This document shows positions 12,001-23,576 of a stretch of DNA of 64,000 nucleotides, one piece after another. The stretch comes from Ziziphus jujuba (lineage: Eukaryota > Streptophyta > Magnoliopsida > Rosales > Rhamnaceae). The position numbers and the translations under genes were made by a program. The stretch spans positions 27,923,001-27,987,000 of the forward strand of contig NC_083383.1 of assembly GCF_031755915.1 (NCBI RefSeq), in the 5' to 3' direction. The notes beneath the pieces were generated by a model. That model worked only from the letters and a program-made list of their open reading frames with translations, was not told the origin of the DNA and did not search any database. Within the stretch, counting starts at the first letter, position 1. Every line of letters begins with the position of its first letter.

Positions 12001-13607
12001 TTAATTCAATTTTAAAAATTATATATTGAGGTTAATTTCGCTTTTATAGTAAATTTTTCTAATATAAATTTTATTTATGATTTATTTTAGCTTATGATAT
12101 TTAATTCTAAAATTGATAAATTGTTCCTAAATTATTTTCAATGTCAATTTTAAATTATTTTTTTATTTCCTTGATTTTTGAGGTATAAAAATATTAGGTT
12201 TCATGAAAATTGTTTTAAAGGGGAACCTTTCAAACTGACTAAAATTGTGAGGGTTTTGAGTGAAAATTTTAAATTTTACTTATTTACTATTTTACATATT
12301 TATTATTTGTTATTAATCACATTTATTGTGTATTGTTATATTATTACTACTATTTATGTAGTAGTTGAGGTCACTTACTAGGATGATTAGAATTTTATGT
12401 TTTTAAATCCGTTTCCCTAGGTCTAGGTTAGTAGGTGTTGACCTCAAGAGCGAGCTCAATGTCTGTTGCTCGTGCAAAAGTCAAGGAGTCCTTCTTTTTC
12501 TTTCTCTTTCTCTTTTTCTTTTTCTTTTTCTTTCTTCCTTGTAATATTTCTTCTCTATCTTCTTGTTTATCTCTTTGTTGTATTAAACTCTGTAGTGATT
12601 GTAAACCCTATGATAGTATGCATACTGTGTTAGATGTCTATACTGTGTTAGATGTCTATTTAATTAATATTATACTTGTTCTCTATATTGTATTATTATG
12701 AAGTGCTGCAACTTATGGAATCTTTTGTAGTAAAGCGAGAGGAATAAGGTAGTGCTATATAGAAGTTTGTTTTTCTATGTATGAAATTTGATGGATAATC
12801 TAACCTTTAAAGGAGATGTTGCCGAATTTTCCGTTGAAAGGTTCAGTAGGATTTTCCTGGGATCAGGGGGTCGTCTAGGGTTCCGGCAAGGGATCTTGGA
12901 TGAGTCTTGACAAAAACTAAGCTTTTAATGACCAAAGCAGTTGTCATTGAAATGTCTTTTAGAGACCAAATAACTGGTCATTGAAAATTAATTTATGCAA
13001 CCAATTCCTATTAGTTGCTAAAACTACCTTTTGGCGACCAACCAAATGGTCACTGAAAAACTATTTAAATGCCCATGGCATTTGGTCATTGAAGATAAGT
13101 TTTAGTAAGGGATTTATATTTGGTCCCCTAATACTTTAGGTTACCAAGTTAAAGTTTTTGGTGACCCAAGTATATACTCATAGTGACAATATATGGTCAT
13201 TAATACATCAATCAGTGATCAAATATTGGTTGCTCATACGTTAGTATTGGTTGGTAAAAGCTCAAAATTGGTATCCTCCACAAAATTATGGGACATTTAA
13301 GGATGAAGTTATGGTCACAGAAGCCTTAACAAATAGTCACTAAAAATATAAACATTTAGCAACCAAACATTGATTGGTTACTAAAGAGAATTTGATAAAA
13401 CATTTTAGAAACCATCTAGTGACCAGTTTTTGGATATCTACAAACTATTAGGGACCAAAATAGGACATTCTGTGACCAAAAAGCATATCTTCAAGTTATT
13501 CCCATGAATGTGAAAAAGAACCATTAATCAGGAGGAATGAAATGTCACGAATAATCAACTTCAGAATTAATTGCAAGCAAATGGAACAGCTTCTCTCTAT
13601 CACAAAG
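9042..13607. repeat. CACTA-type subterminal repeat region, split by a giant LTR
   Basis: 9042-9375 and 12913-13607 are packed with short motifs in both orientations built on TTGGTCACTAAAA / TTTTAGTGACCAA and variants (GGTTGCTGAAAC, GACCAATTAGTAGTCAC, GACCAAATAACTGGTCATTG). Such arrays of 10-20 bp direct and inverted units are what CACTA transposase binds near element ends. 9042 begins CACTACCAA, which has the CACTA terminal form but the orientation of a 5' end, so it may belong to a second, non-autonomous element. I did not find the opposite terminus. The giant LTR at 9376-12912 sits inside with a clean duplication. Confidence 0.6.
9376..12912 (+). mobile_element. Giant LTR-like element, copy 1 (3,537 bp), with 5-bp target duplication AAAAC
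   Basis: Starts TATAACACCTCGTCC and ends GGATGAGTCTTGACA. AAAAC lies directly on both sides (9371-9375 and 12913-12917). The start resembles the common plant LTR start TGTAACACCCCG with TG mutated to TA, and the end has CA. The start motif does not recur inside, so this is a single LTR (solo) or an uncharacterised long non-coding element. Internal landmarks shared with copies 2 and 3 are a GTTGACTTTTTATT block near the start, a purine tract (9895-9965), a richer-GC stretch (9980-10460), AT-rich sequence, a module with TAGTGAACATCAGTCG near 11475, and an end block with AGCGAGAGGAATAAGGTAGT. I recognise no protein in it. Confidence 0.75.
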
Positions 13608-15075
13608 TATAACACCCCAACCCGAGAAAATGCTCCAAGTTTGAATTTTTGGATAAATTTGATCAAGGTTGACCTAGATTGACCATATAGGTCTTATGGT
13701 TAACTTTTTACTTCGAGAGGAATTTTGTATTGACCAAGGTACCATGGTAAAGTACTCTTCAACATGAGTTTGTAGACTAATAGTATGTCAAAACCGGAGT
13801 TGAAATTTGAAAGTTATGAAAACAATAGCTCTAGTGGCATTTTGGTCATTTAACAATTGGATCCCACATATTTAAGTGTTGTACAATTTTGTTACCAAAA
13901 TATTATTATCTTTTTGGGTTAATAATACCCATAAACCCATTTAACTATCTTTGTATACATACATATATTATATTAATTTATCAAAATTATTAATATTTTA
14001 TTATTTTTTATTTTTAATTTTTAATCTCTTTTATTTTAGATATTTTCACTCTCCCACTCATTCCTTTTCATCCTCTTATTGCCCGTCATTCAACAATTTC
14101 TATCCAATTTTGGACACCCACCAAGAAGTACTTATACCAACATGAAACTCACATTCCCAGGAACCCATAGCCACCTTTACTTTCCATGAAATGGCCTAGG
14201 TTTGTCGAAAAGCAATGAAAACCAATGGGAGCTATATTTTTCGATCGCCATTTTTTGGTGAGTAATAGGTCAAATGGGTGGTCCTTTCCCACAAATTTTT
14301 GTCCCCTTAAATCTGTCTCCAAGATCAGATTGGCTCAAATCTTGGTCATTCGTGAGATATGACAAAGCCCATTTTGGCAGCAACTTCCCAGCAGGATTCA
14401 GCCACTTTTGACGGTGTTTGGACCAATTGAATGTATATTCTTGATACTCTCATTATAAGCTTCAATTTAGTACCTAGGATGTGAGTTATATCTGAGTATT
14501 TGGGAAGTTGCCATTGATGATCTAGGATTTGTGTTTATGGTGAGATTGGATAAAAATTAGATAGGTCTTTTGCCAGTTATTTTTACAATTAGGTTCCTAA
14601 TGATCATTAGGATCTGAAAGAATGATTAATTCAAATTAATTGTCAAGATGCTGAAAAATGCCAAATTTTGAGTTTAGGCCAATCAGGTTCACTTTGTATT
14701 ATATCCAACTAGGTGGATAACATTGGTAAGTCTTGAGTCATGGAATGAATTGGGACCTTAGAATCTTAGTTGTGTTTTCATTTGTTTTTATGTAAGCCCA
14801 AGTAATATTTTTGTAATATTTTAGACATCCAACGTTGAGCTAGCATGTGTGTTGTGTTTATTTATTGTGTAAGTTTATTTATTGAGTTTGATTGGAATTA
14901 TTTTATAAAATTTAGAGCAAGCATGTGTATAGATTGATATATATATATATATATTGAACATATGAATACATATATGTATATATATATTTGTTAAAAGGTT
15001 ATGTGTATATATACATATATAAATATATATATATATATATGTGTGTGTGCGAATATATTTGAAAATATATATGAG

Positions 15076-15117
<42 letters not shown>

Positions 15118-16792
15118 AAATTATATGATCATATATATATGTGTGTGTATATGAATATATATTTATTTATATATTTTTGCATAAATATGTATTGAGCATG
15201 CATACACTTGTTAACAAGATTGTCTTTATATGTGTTTGACTATATGTATATGTGAATATGTATATATATATATATGAATGCATATAGATGAGTATGTATC
15301 TACATATATATATATAGATATGAATGCACATAGACGGGTATGTATCTATATATATATATATATATACTTGTGGACATAGTGATGTTGTGTGCATATATAT
15401 ATATATTATGTTATTTAAAATTTTGAAAAATATTATGTATACTTTAAAATTTTAAGAAAATTGTTATTTACTATGTAAATTTTATTTGATTTAAAAATTA
15501 TATCTAATGTTTTAAAAGAAATTATTACGTTAGATTATTGTGCTAAATTATGGTTAGATTTATTGTTATAGATTATTGTGCTAAATTATAGTTAGATTTA
15601 TTGTTATATCCTATTATTATATTTATTATACAAATAAAATATATTTATGTGCGTTTATTTTTGTGTGAAATTTAATGTGATTTAATATGATTTTTCATAA
15701 ATTAATTTTAAGGATTTAAGAAAAATAATAATTTTTAGTGTATAGATATATTTGTGTATTTGAATATTTGTGAAATTGAAATTATTTTAGTAATAATCAA
15801 TTTCATAAAATTGTTGGATATATGTAGTTGTTTAAACAAGAAATATAGAATTTTATGGATTTAGTAAAAATGTACAAACTCAGTTTTATTTTATCAAATT
15901 TTGATATTTATAATATTATAAAATTTTATAGTTTTTAGATGCAATATACAGTATGGTATTTTATATGGTATTGTTGATTAGCTCGCAAGTATGTATGGCT
16001 ATCTTCTTAATACCATGATGGTTGTTTATTATATTATAGTTATCCTATGAGTGCCATGGACCTGAGGTTGGCAAGTATATTTGCATAGTGAGCATCAGCC
16101 GCCTCCTTCCTTGGCTGGAGAATGGCTGTTTGTTATGACATGATTCGGCGCACTAGTTATATCCATGCTCATCCTTTGTAAGCTGTGATGAGAAAAGATA
16201 GGCAACTATAATGCAAAGTGAGCACCAGTCATCTTTTCCCTTGGATATAGGATGGCTATCATTACAAATTAGTATGCATATATGTATGGCAATTCTATGA
16301 GAGTTGTTGGGCTCAAGATATGACAAATATAGTGCATAATGAGCATCAGCTATGGTAAGTTATTAGCAAACGGCACTGCGGGACATCAAAGTGATCAATC
16401 ACAGGTTTCTCTTTTTAACATCTCTATCAGGTAGTGCTCAGGATGTCGGGTACTGTCTTATACCAACAGTATATCGTATGATGCATTAAGTATCTTTTCT
16501 CCATATATGTATATGCATTATTAGTTTTATTATGATTACCATTTATCATTGCTATTATTATTATTGTTATTGTTGTTGTTACTATCTATATTGTTTTTAT
16601 TATTTTCGTTAATATTGTTGTTAATTATTGTCATAGTTGTTATTATTAATTATTATGGTTATTATTTTTGTTATTAATATTGTTATTGTTATTATCGTTA
16701 TTATTTTATTATGATTATTGCTATTACTATTATTATTTATCATTGACATTATTATTAATCATTATCATAATTGTTATTATTATTATTAATAA

Positions 16793-16827
<35 letters not shown>

Positions 16828-16947
16828 GAATTGTCATTGTTTTTTTTATAATTATATTATCACTATTGCTAATTATTATTGTATTATTATTATTATTATT
16901 TATTAGAGTTTATTATGATTATTGTTATTGTTATTGTTATTGACATT

Positions 16948-16979
<32 letters not shown>

Positions 16980-17210
16980 AATGAAAATATTGAAGGCGGT
17001 ATAACCAGCCAAGCAATATATAAATGAAAATTAAAATTGATTTAAATAAATAAATGAATGAGAAATGATATGAATGCTTACTTGATTGTGAAGAATCAAA
17101 TGTTACAAGCACTCACACTCAGAATTAAATAAATTGATTACACTTGGAGAAGAAGAGGAGGAGAAGAATAGAAAAGAAATCTACCAAAAACTTTCTAAAC
17201 TCTCTCTAGC

Positions 17211-17365
17211 TCAAACTCCGTTATTCCAAGCTTGATTACAAATGAAAATGAAGCTCCTATAAATAGGCAAAGGAGGGCTCGGTTCCTGTTGATGAACAGT
17301 TGATTGAACAGTGATTGAACAGTGATTGAACAGTGTGCTGTCGGGAACAGTTGATTGAACAGTGA
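17211..17365 (-). promoter_or_regulatory. Putative pararetroviral promoter with TATA box and tandem TGAACAGT repeats
   Basis: On the - strand, downstream of the block A ORF. A palindromic TATA-like motif lies at 17258-17265 (TATTTATA on the -, TATAAATA on the +). Upstream of it (17291-17365) are three consecutive 11-bp units GATTGAACAGT plus three more dispersed TGAACAGT/GGAACAGT copies. Downstream come purine-rich GAGCTAGAGAGAG and a leader whose sequence recurs at 23169-23320. The position after the last ORF and before a leader is where caulimovirids keep the pregenomic promoter. Function is inferred. Confidence 0.55.
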
Positions 17366-17509
17366 TCTGCTTTCGGCTCTTTTTATTGTTCATGAATAGT
17401 GTTTGAATAGTAAAGTCTCGTGATCTGCTTTTGTGGGTGGAATTTTGAAAGTAACTTTGTACTGTCAAAGATTCCTTCTGTTGATTATGACTCATCTTTT
17501 GATTATGAC

Positions 17510-20500
17510 TCAGGCTTCCAGCATGTTGTTGATGTTGTGATCTTCTTCATCATCATACTGGTAAGTGTCATCTTCGTCTGGATCGATTTCTATATCTTCG
17601 TCTGATTCTTGATTATTATTGATAATTCTTTCAACATCTACATTGAGTATTTTTTGTTTTTGGAACATTTTATAATAAATAGCAGCAAGATCTGGATACA
17701 TTGTTTTGTAATGAAAAGATGTAAATACATCATTCCATACATAACGGAATCCTTGATGTAAATATAATTTTGTATATTGATTTTCTTTTGCTAAAAAGTA
17801 TTTTTGATTAATGTGTTGGAGATTAAAATTGTCTCCATACACTGCAGCTCTCCAATGGCGTAGTTGTTGAGTGATTGGTCTGGAACATCGTCGTACCTGT
17901 TCGTCTTGGCGGAAATGATTAGTAGCATATTTTGATTTTTCAAAGGTGATTAAGTGGCGTGCTGGTTCCCATCCATGGATCCATTCTGGTGGAGTGGATG
18001 TGATGTGAACAGCAATATATCCTTGTTGTTTTAATGGTGCTGATTGGTGAGGTAAAAAGAGGCAGGTAATGGCCATTTTGATTAATTCAGTACAATTTTG
18101 GGCTTGATCTGTGTGGGTGAATATAATGGTACCAACTAATCCCCAGTCAAAGAGGGTAGCCCAAGTGATTGTTTTATTTTGAAAAATGAAATTATGAAAG
18201 GTTGGAGCATATAGGCCAACACGGTAAATATAATAACTGATTTGGTGAGGACAGCCAACGTGATTGAGGGGTATATTTTCAGGATCACATGTGGTACATT
18301 TGATATTGGAAGGATGCAAAGCAGCTTCCGAATATACATACATACCACGAGGGCAGGTATTGGGTGATTGGATAAATGAGCAGAGCATTTTTTGAAGAAA
18401 ATTGAATTCATCATAAAATTGTTTTCTTTTAATTTTCCAAATGCGAGAAATAATGTCACTGGGTAAACCAGCTTGTTGTAACCATTGATTAGGATAGAAA
18501 AATATACGGACAGGGTTCCAAGGTAAGGTTGAATTTTTGATTAAAGGATAAGGATTGTGAATGAGCTGAAAAGGTTGATTGGAATGGCTGGTAGAGGCTT
18601 GGTTTTGATTAAAGGTTTGTTTTTGGGTCCAATAATCTAGATCTTTTTGAAGGTGATTAATGTGGAGTTGGTGGATAGCATTATTATGAAGTAAGGTTTG
18701 GATTTGGTGTTCAAGACATTGATTTTTGTGTTTGAGTTCATGAACTCGGAATTCTAAAGGATGTTCTATATTGAGGATATCAAGTGGGTCTTGGTTTTGG
18801 ACAAATTGATTAATGGGGTATGGTGGATGAACAAAGCCAGTGAGTGATCTAGGGGGACTGTTTTGCATTTGATGGGTTGATTGGGAACTAGAGGCTTGAT
18901 TAGAAATGATTTTTTGGACAGAACGGAGAGTTTTGGAAAACTCTGGATCCATTCGAACCCAAGGGTGAATAAAGGCTTGTGGACCTAGTTCTAGATGGGT
19001 GATTTCAAGGGTTTGATGGAGACTGTAATAGCCTCGGTATTGGGTATTGATTTGGCCTGCTATTTCATGGGCTATTTGGGACCATGTTTTATAAAGGCCA
19101 GGGTTTGGGCCTGTAAATAGGACATAATGGGAATAGTATTTACTGTCGGGCTTTTGTTTGATTGATTGGAGATAAAAACAAAGGTTATCAAGGGTTTGAA
19201 TAAAATCTATTTTTTCTTCGGGTGATTCAAAATGGGTTTTATTCCAAATGGAATTGATTAAGGCTCTTTGGGGAGTATCCAGTTCAAATTGGGTTGGGAA
19301 ATTCTTTTCAGAATTTTCTCCTCTCCAAATTGGAACAGATGTGCTGTTGATGATCATGTAGCCACTGGGGCGAGACATGCTGTAATGAGAATGATTAGAG
19401 AAAAGATATTTTGAAATATTGCAAAGATGTGAAAAAGATGCAAAGATAGATAAATATATTTTGGAAAATAATGTTTTAATGATTTGAGATGTATAGAAAC
19501 ATGATTGAATGAAAGACAGAAGATAAGAGGAATAAAAAGGAGGATGATGGATTTGGATTTGATTAAGCTGTTTTGAAATAGATTGATCTTGAAGAGTCTG
19601 GACATTATTTGATTGAAGCAAGAAATCAAATTTGATTTTTTCACCTAAAGGGTGACTAATTATTCCATCATTGTTTGTAATGAATGGGTATAATAAAGAA
19701 AGGAAAGGGGTGCCTAATATGACTGGATCTATTAAATTTTTAATTAGAACAAAGGAGGTGATAAAACAAACATTTTGGTGGCAAATATGGGCTTGATTGA
19801 TTTGATACTTTAAATCCATTTTACTACCATTGGCAGAATTTAATTTTTCTTTGGTTTTGGTATAATATTTACTAGGTACAAGACCTTCTTGAACACAGTT
19901 TAAATCTGCACCGGAGTCTAAAAGTGCAATAGTTGATAATTGAAAATTCTGAATGACTATGGTAATTTGAATGTGCCATTTTTTAAGTGTAGGTTGGGGA
20001 TATAGAGTTTGATTAGAGGATGTGGGTTGAATTTTTAATTCTTTTATTTCTTTTTTGATTGATTTACATTCAGATTGTAAATCATGAATGGTGATTGAAA
20101 TTTGTTTTCGTGTTTTATTGGGGTTTGAAGGAGGTGATCCTAGATTTTCTTGTGAGGGTTTATCTAGAGTATTTAGACTAGGATCAAAGAGTGGTTTTAT
20201 ATGGGAAAAAGAAGACGTAAGTTTGTCAGAGGGGTGGCTTGACACGACTGTTGATTTATCTGGTGGTTCTCCTGTGTCTTTTATGTTTACTAAAGGATAA
20301 TAATCTTCGAGAAAATTAAAAAACAATATGTTAGTTTTAAGATCTATCATTGTTTCTTTCCAACTAGATAAAATATGGGCTTTTTGTTCTTTAGTGTATG
20401 ATCGTTGGTAATTTAATAATTGATCTTTATGTTTGTCTAATTTAAATTCTTGATTTAGATATTTGTAGTTTGGTCTCCATTGATTAGTATTGATTTGTCG

Positions 20501-20752
20501 GCAGATTTTATCTTGATGTTTTAATTTGGGTATAGATCTGAATTTTTTATTACTAGATGAACCTAAAGATATATTAGAATTATTATCAATAGATTTACTA
20601 AAAACAGACTTACTACAAGAGGGACTACAGGAAGGAAAACTATAATGTTCTTCATTGTTTATGCCTGGTATGTGATTTCCAGTAAGTGATGACCTAGAGC
20701 TAGTACTTAATCTAGAACTAGTAGAAGAATTAGATCTAAATAATTTATCCAT
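17510..20752 (-). CDS. Endogenous pararetrovirus block A: protease-viroplasmin fusion ORF, 1,080 aa
   Basis: The first ATG is 20752-20750, preceded by the conserved leader end; block B starts identically. Order: Ser-rich N-terminus (1-60), a basic/helical region with coiled-coil potential near 215-245, an aspartic protease with DSGA at about 279-282, then an abrupt switch near 374 (about position 19630) to other sequence. About 535-590 holds a viroplasmin-type domain (HYVLFTGPNPGLYKTW), as in caulimovirus inclusion-body/transactivator proteins. A coil-rich stretch follows, then a long region with Trp and Cys clusters, and an acidic C-terminus (about 1045-1078). RT and RNase H are absent and no coat region lies before the protease. 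The frame is fully open although two non-adjacent regions are joined, so it is an in-frame deletion product. Whether it is expressed is unknown. Confidence 0.75.
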   Translation of the reverse strand: MDKLFRSNSSTSSRLSTSSRSSLTGNHIPGINNEEHYSFPSCSPSCSKSVFSKSIDNNSNISLGSSSNKKFRSIPKLKHQDKICRQINTNQWRPNYKYLNQEFKLDKHKDQLLNYQRSYTKEQKAHILSSWKETMIDLKTNILFFNFLEDYYPLVNIKDTGEPPDKSTVVSSHPSDKLTSSFSHIKPLFDPSLNTLDKPSQENLGSPPSNPNKTRKQISITIHDLQSECKSIKKEIKELKIQPTSSNQTLYPQPTLKKWHIQITIVIQNFQLSTIALLDSGADLNCVQEGLVPSKYYTKTKEKLNSANGSKMDLKYQINQAHICHQNVCFITSFVLIKNLIDPVILGTPFLSLLYPFITNNDGIISHPLGEKIKFDFLLQSNNVQTLQDQSISKQLNQIQIHHPPFYSSYLLSFIQSCFYTSQIIKTLFSKIYLSIFASFSHLCNISKYLFSNHSHYSMSRPSGYMIINSTSVPIWRGENSEKNFPTQFELDTPQRALINSIWNKTHFESPEEKIDFIQTLDNLCFYLQSIKQKPDSKYYSHYVLFTGPNPGLYKTWSQIAHEIAGQINTQYRGYYSLHQTLEITHLELGPQAFIHPWVRMDPEFSKTLRSVQKIISNQASSSQSTHQMQNSPPRSLTGFVHPPYPINQFVQNQDPLDILNIEHPLEFRVHELKHKNQCLEHQIQTLLHNNAIHQLHINHLQKDLDYWTQKQTFNQNQASTSHSNQPFQLIHNPYPLIKNSTLPWNPVRIFFYPNQWLQQAGLPSDIISRIWKIKRKQFYDEFNFLQKMLCSFIQSPNTCPRGMYVYSEAALHPSNIKCTTCDPENIPLNHVGCPHQISYYIYRVGLYAPTFHNFIFQNKTITWATLFDWGLVGTIIFTHTDQAQNCTELIKMAITCLFLPHQSAPLKQQGYIAVHITSTPPEWIHGWEPARHLITFEKSKYATNHFRQDEQVRRCSRPITQQLRHWRAAVYGDNFNLQHINQKYFLAKENQYTKLYLHQGFRYVWNDVFTSFHYKTMYPDLAAIYYKMFQKQKILNVDVERIINNNQESDEDIEIDPDEDDTYQYDDEEDHNINNMLEA

Positions 20753-21000
20753 TTTCAAATTTTAATTTTTAAAACTCTATTAATTCAAATTTACTATTGC
20801 CATATGATTGCTCTCTTCCCTTGACCTCTCAGACCGCTCCTCTCATGCCTCACCTGGGACTTATTGTTCAGACACGGACCATTTACTGTTCAGCTAGGGA
20901 CGAACACGAATGACAATAATAAAGTTGGCTTAATAAACCTTTAGAAATTAAAACAAGGAAATGAATGAATTAAGCAGATATAATACTCTACGGGTGATAA
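20753..21000 (-). promoter_or_regulatory. Pararetroviral leader segment, block A
   Basis: Reverse complement of 23609-23858, nearly identical to it and to 26592-26788. It carries CTGAACAGTAAATGG and CTGAACAATAAGTCCC. It lacks the primer site because the copy is cut at about 21000, where block A meets block C head to head through about 20 bp of unrelated filler (21001-21022). Confidence 0.7.
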
Positions 21001-21022
21001 AACAATTCAGTTAAGTTGTAGA

Positions 21023-22915
21023 AAATTTGATATGAAATCAGGATTTTGGCAAATAGAAATCAATGAATCAGACAGATATTAAACCGTTTTTGTCACTCCA
21101 TTTGGTCATTATGAATGGAATGTAATGCCCTTTGGTTTAAAAAATGCTCCTAGTGAATTCCAACATATGATGAATGACATCTTTAATCAATACAGTCACT
21201 TTACCATTGTTTACATAGATGATGTCTTAGTTTATTCACAATCCATAGATCAACATTGGAAACATTTAACAACATTCTTAAACATAATCAAACAACATGG
21301 TTTAGTTGTTTCTGCCTCTAAGCTCAAATTATTCCAAACTAAAATCAGATTTTTAGGCTTTAATATTTACCGATCCCAAATCACTCCTATCACAAGAGCC
21401 ATTGAATTTGCTAACAAATTTCCTGATGAAATTTTAGATAAAAATCAATTACAAAGATTTTTAGGATCTTTAAATTATATTGCTGATTTTTATAGTAATT
21501 TAAGAATCAAATGTAAACCTTTGTTCGATCGTTTAAAATCAGAACCTTCCCCTTGGTCTTCCACTCATACTAAGCTTGTTCAAGAAATCAAACTACATGT
21601 TAAGACTCTTCCTTGTCTTGGCATCCCTTCCCCTTCTGCATTCAAAATTGTTCAAACTGATGCCTCTGACATAGGTTTTGGAGGAATTCTATTACAAAAA
21701 ATCAACTCTGATTCTCCAGAACAAATTGTCCGGTTTCATTCTGGAACATGGACATCTTCTCAAATCAATTATAGTACTATTAAAAAAGAAATTTTATCTT
21801 TAGTATTATGTATATCCAAATTTCAAGATGATTTACTTAATCAAAAATTTTTAGTTCGCATTGATTGCCAGAGTGCCAAATATATTTTAGAAAAAGATGT
21901 TCAAAATCTTGCATCTAAACTGATTTTTGCCCGATGGCAAGCTATCTTAAGTGTTTTTGACTTTAACATTGCATACATTAAAGGAAATCAAAACTGCATA
22001 CCTGATTTCCTAACCCGAGAATTTTTACAGGAAAAGAAATCTCTCTGCAGGCTTATCATGCCTCCCAAGAAAAAGGGGTCCTCAACCCCAAAGGAATCCT
22101 TGATTCCTCCTCCCAATCAAAAGGGATCATCCATCCCTCTTTCTCAACATCACACCCACTCATCCCAAAATCAACCACTCCCCGATGAGGATCAAATACC
22201 CACCAATCAATCCCTAATTCCCATGGAATCAACTCATCTATCTCATCCTATCCCAATCAGACAAATCAATTACCAAACCGCTTTGACCAAACCATACAAT
22301 CCGTATAGTTTAATAACTAGCCAACCATTCACTCCTCTTAATCAATCACAAACCAAATCAACCCCTTATTTTGATATCTTCAAACAACTCTTATTTTACA
22401 TCGAACCTCCTCTTACTAAATTAACTTCTATCTCCCAAATTATTAATCAATTTTTACCACCTAATTTTCATTTCATACCCAAATCACCTAGCATGACCCT
22501 AAAATACTATACTGCCATCCTCAACCATACTCAATCAGCAACCATAACCCCACTTTTTGACAAAAACGATAATCAAACCATTATCTCCAACAAACTTTGG
22601 ATCCACAAATTAATCACTCTAGAAGAATGGAACCAACCAGCCTATAAATCAAAAAAGATCACTTATCCTGGTGATGTCCCCATGATTCCCTACACCTATA
22701 CTTATTATGATTATATGGATGCTTGGGAATATATTTTCTATCACCAAAATGAATCATTTAATCACTCCTGGTTTATCAGTTGGGATTCCAAATTTCAACG
22801 AAATTTCCCTAGCTGGTTTTTTCAATGGTGGTGTGATCATGGTCCTAAAAAGGAACATCTTCCATCACAAATTCAAAACTTAATCAATCATTTTCTCATT
22901 CATTTATTTATTTAA
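21023..22915 (+). pseudogene. Endogenous pararetrovirus block C: RT (partial), RNase H and downstream region, with a stop
   Basis: Starts inside the RT domain at FDMKSGFWQIE. 21023-22081 is a near-perfect direct repeat of 25524-26582 in block B. A TAA at 21080-21082 replaces a Lys codon of block B, so the frame is open only from 21125 (596 aa). The RT motif YIDDVLVYS, the RNase H residues (QTDASD, TIKKEI, RIDCQSAK, PDFLTREF) and a basic MPPKKKG segment are present. Beyond that, C keeps a Pro/Ser/Gln-rich linker and a Trp-rich region (SWFISWD, WFFQWWCDHGP) that B lacks. The last few codons come from leader sequence, so the natural 3' end was lost by recombination near 22895. It is a remnant and not a functional polymerase. 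Confidence 0.8.
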
Positions 22916-23156
22916 ATCAATTTTAATTTTCATTTATATATTGCTTGGCTGGTTATACCGCCTTCAATATTTTCATTTAATTATTTTATTTTCATTTAAT
23001 TATTTTCATTTAATTATTTTATATTTCATTGTTCTTGGCTGGCTTTGCCGCCTTTAACTTTTGTCATTTTCATTCCCTTCCGCTTGATCTTATCATACTC
23101 TGTCTCTTCCATATTCTTCTGTTCTTGTTGTTCATACTCTACTTATTTCCCCCTTT

Positions 23157-23168
23157 TGGTATCAGAGC
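23157..23168 (+). promoter_or_regulatory. tRNA-Met primer binding site, first copy
   Basis: TGGTATCAGAGC, complementary to the 3' end of plant initiator tRNA-Met and the usual caulimovirid reverse-transcription primer site. It is followed directly by TAGAGAGAG, which is not the sequence after the second copy, so the junction lies at this site. Confidence 0.8.
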
Positions 23169-23563
23169 TAGAGAGAGTTTAGAAAGTTTCTGGCAGATTT
23201 CTTTTCTATTCTTCTCCTCCTCTTCTTCTCCAAGTGTAATCAATTTATTTAATTCTGAGTGTGAGTGCTTGTAACATTTGATTCTTCACAATCAAGTAAG
23301 CATTCATATCATTTCTCAGTCATTTATTTATTTAAATCAATTTTAATTTTCATTTATATATTGCTTGGCTGGTTATACAGCCTTCAATATTTTCATTTAA
23401 TTATTTTATTTTCATTTAATTATTTTATATTTCATTGTTCTTGGCTGGCTTTGCCGCCTTTAACTTTTGTCATTTTCATTCCCTTCCGCTTGATCTTATT
23501 CATACTCTGTCTCTTCCATATTCTTCTGTTCTTGTTGTTCACACTCTACTTATTTCCCCCTTT

Positions 23564-23576
23564 TGGTATCAGAGCC
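23564..23576 (+). promoter_or_regulatory. tRNA-Met primer binding site, second copy
   Basis: TGGTATCAGAGCC, preceded by the same CCCCCTTT run as the first copy. It lies 283 nt before the start codon of block B and is the likely authentic context. Confidence 0.8.

Noticed and set aside
15001..15394. Open frames on both strands rich in Tyr/Ile/Cys/Val
   Set aside because: They are translations of TA, TATG and TG microsatellites, with no protein similarity.
17211..17495. 94-aa frame downstream of viral block A
   Set aside because: It overlaps the promoter repeats and TATA motif; the codons reflect the TGAACAGT repeats and have no recognisable domain.
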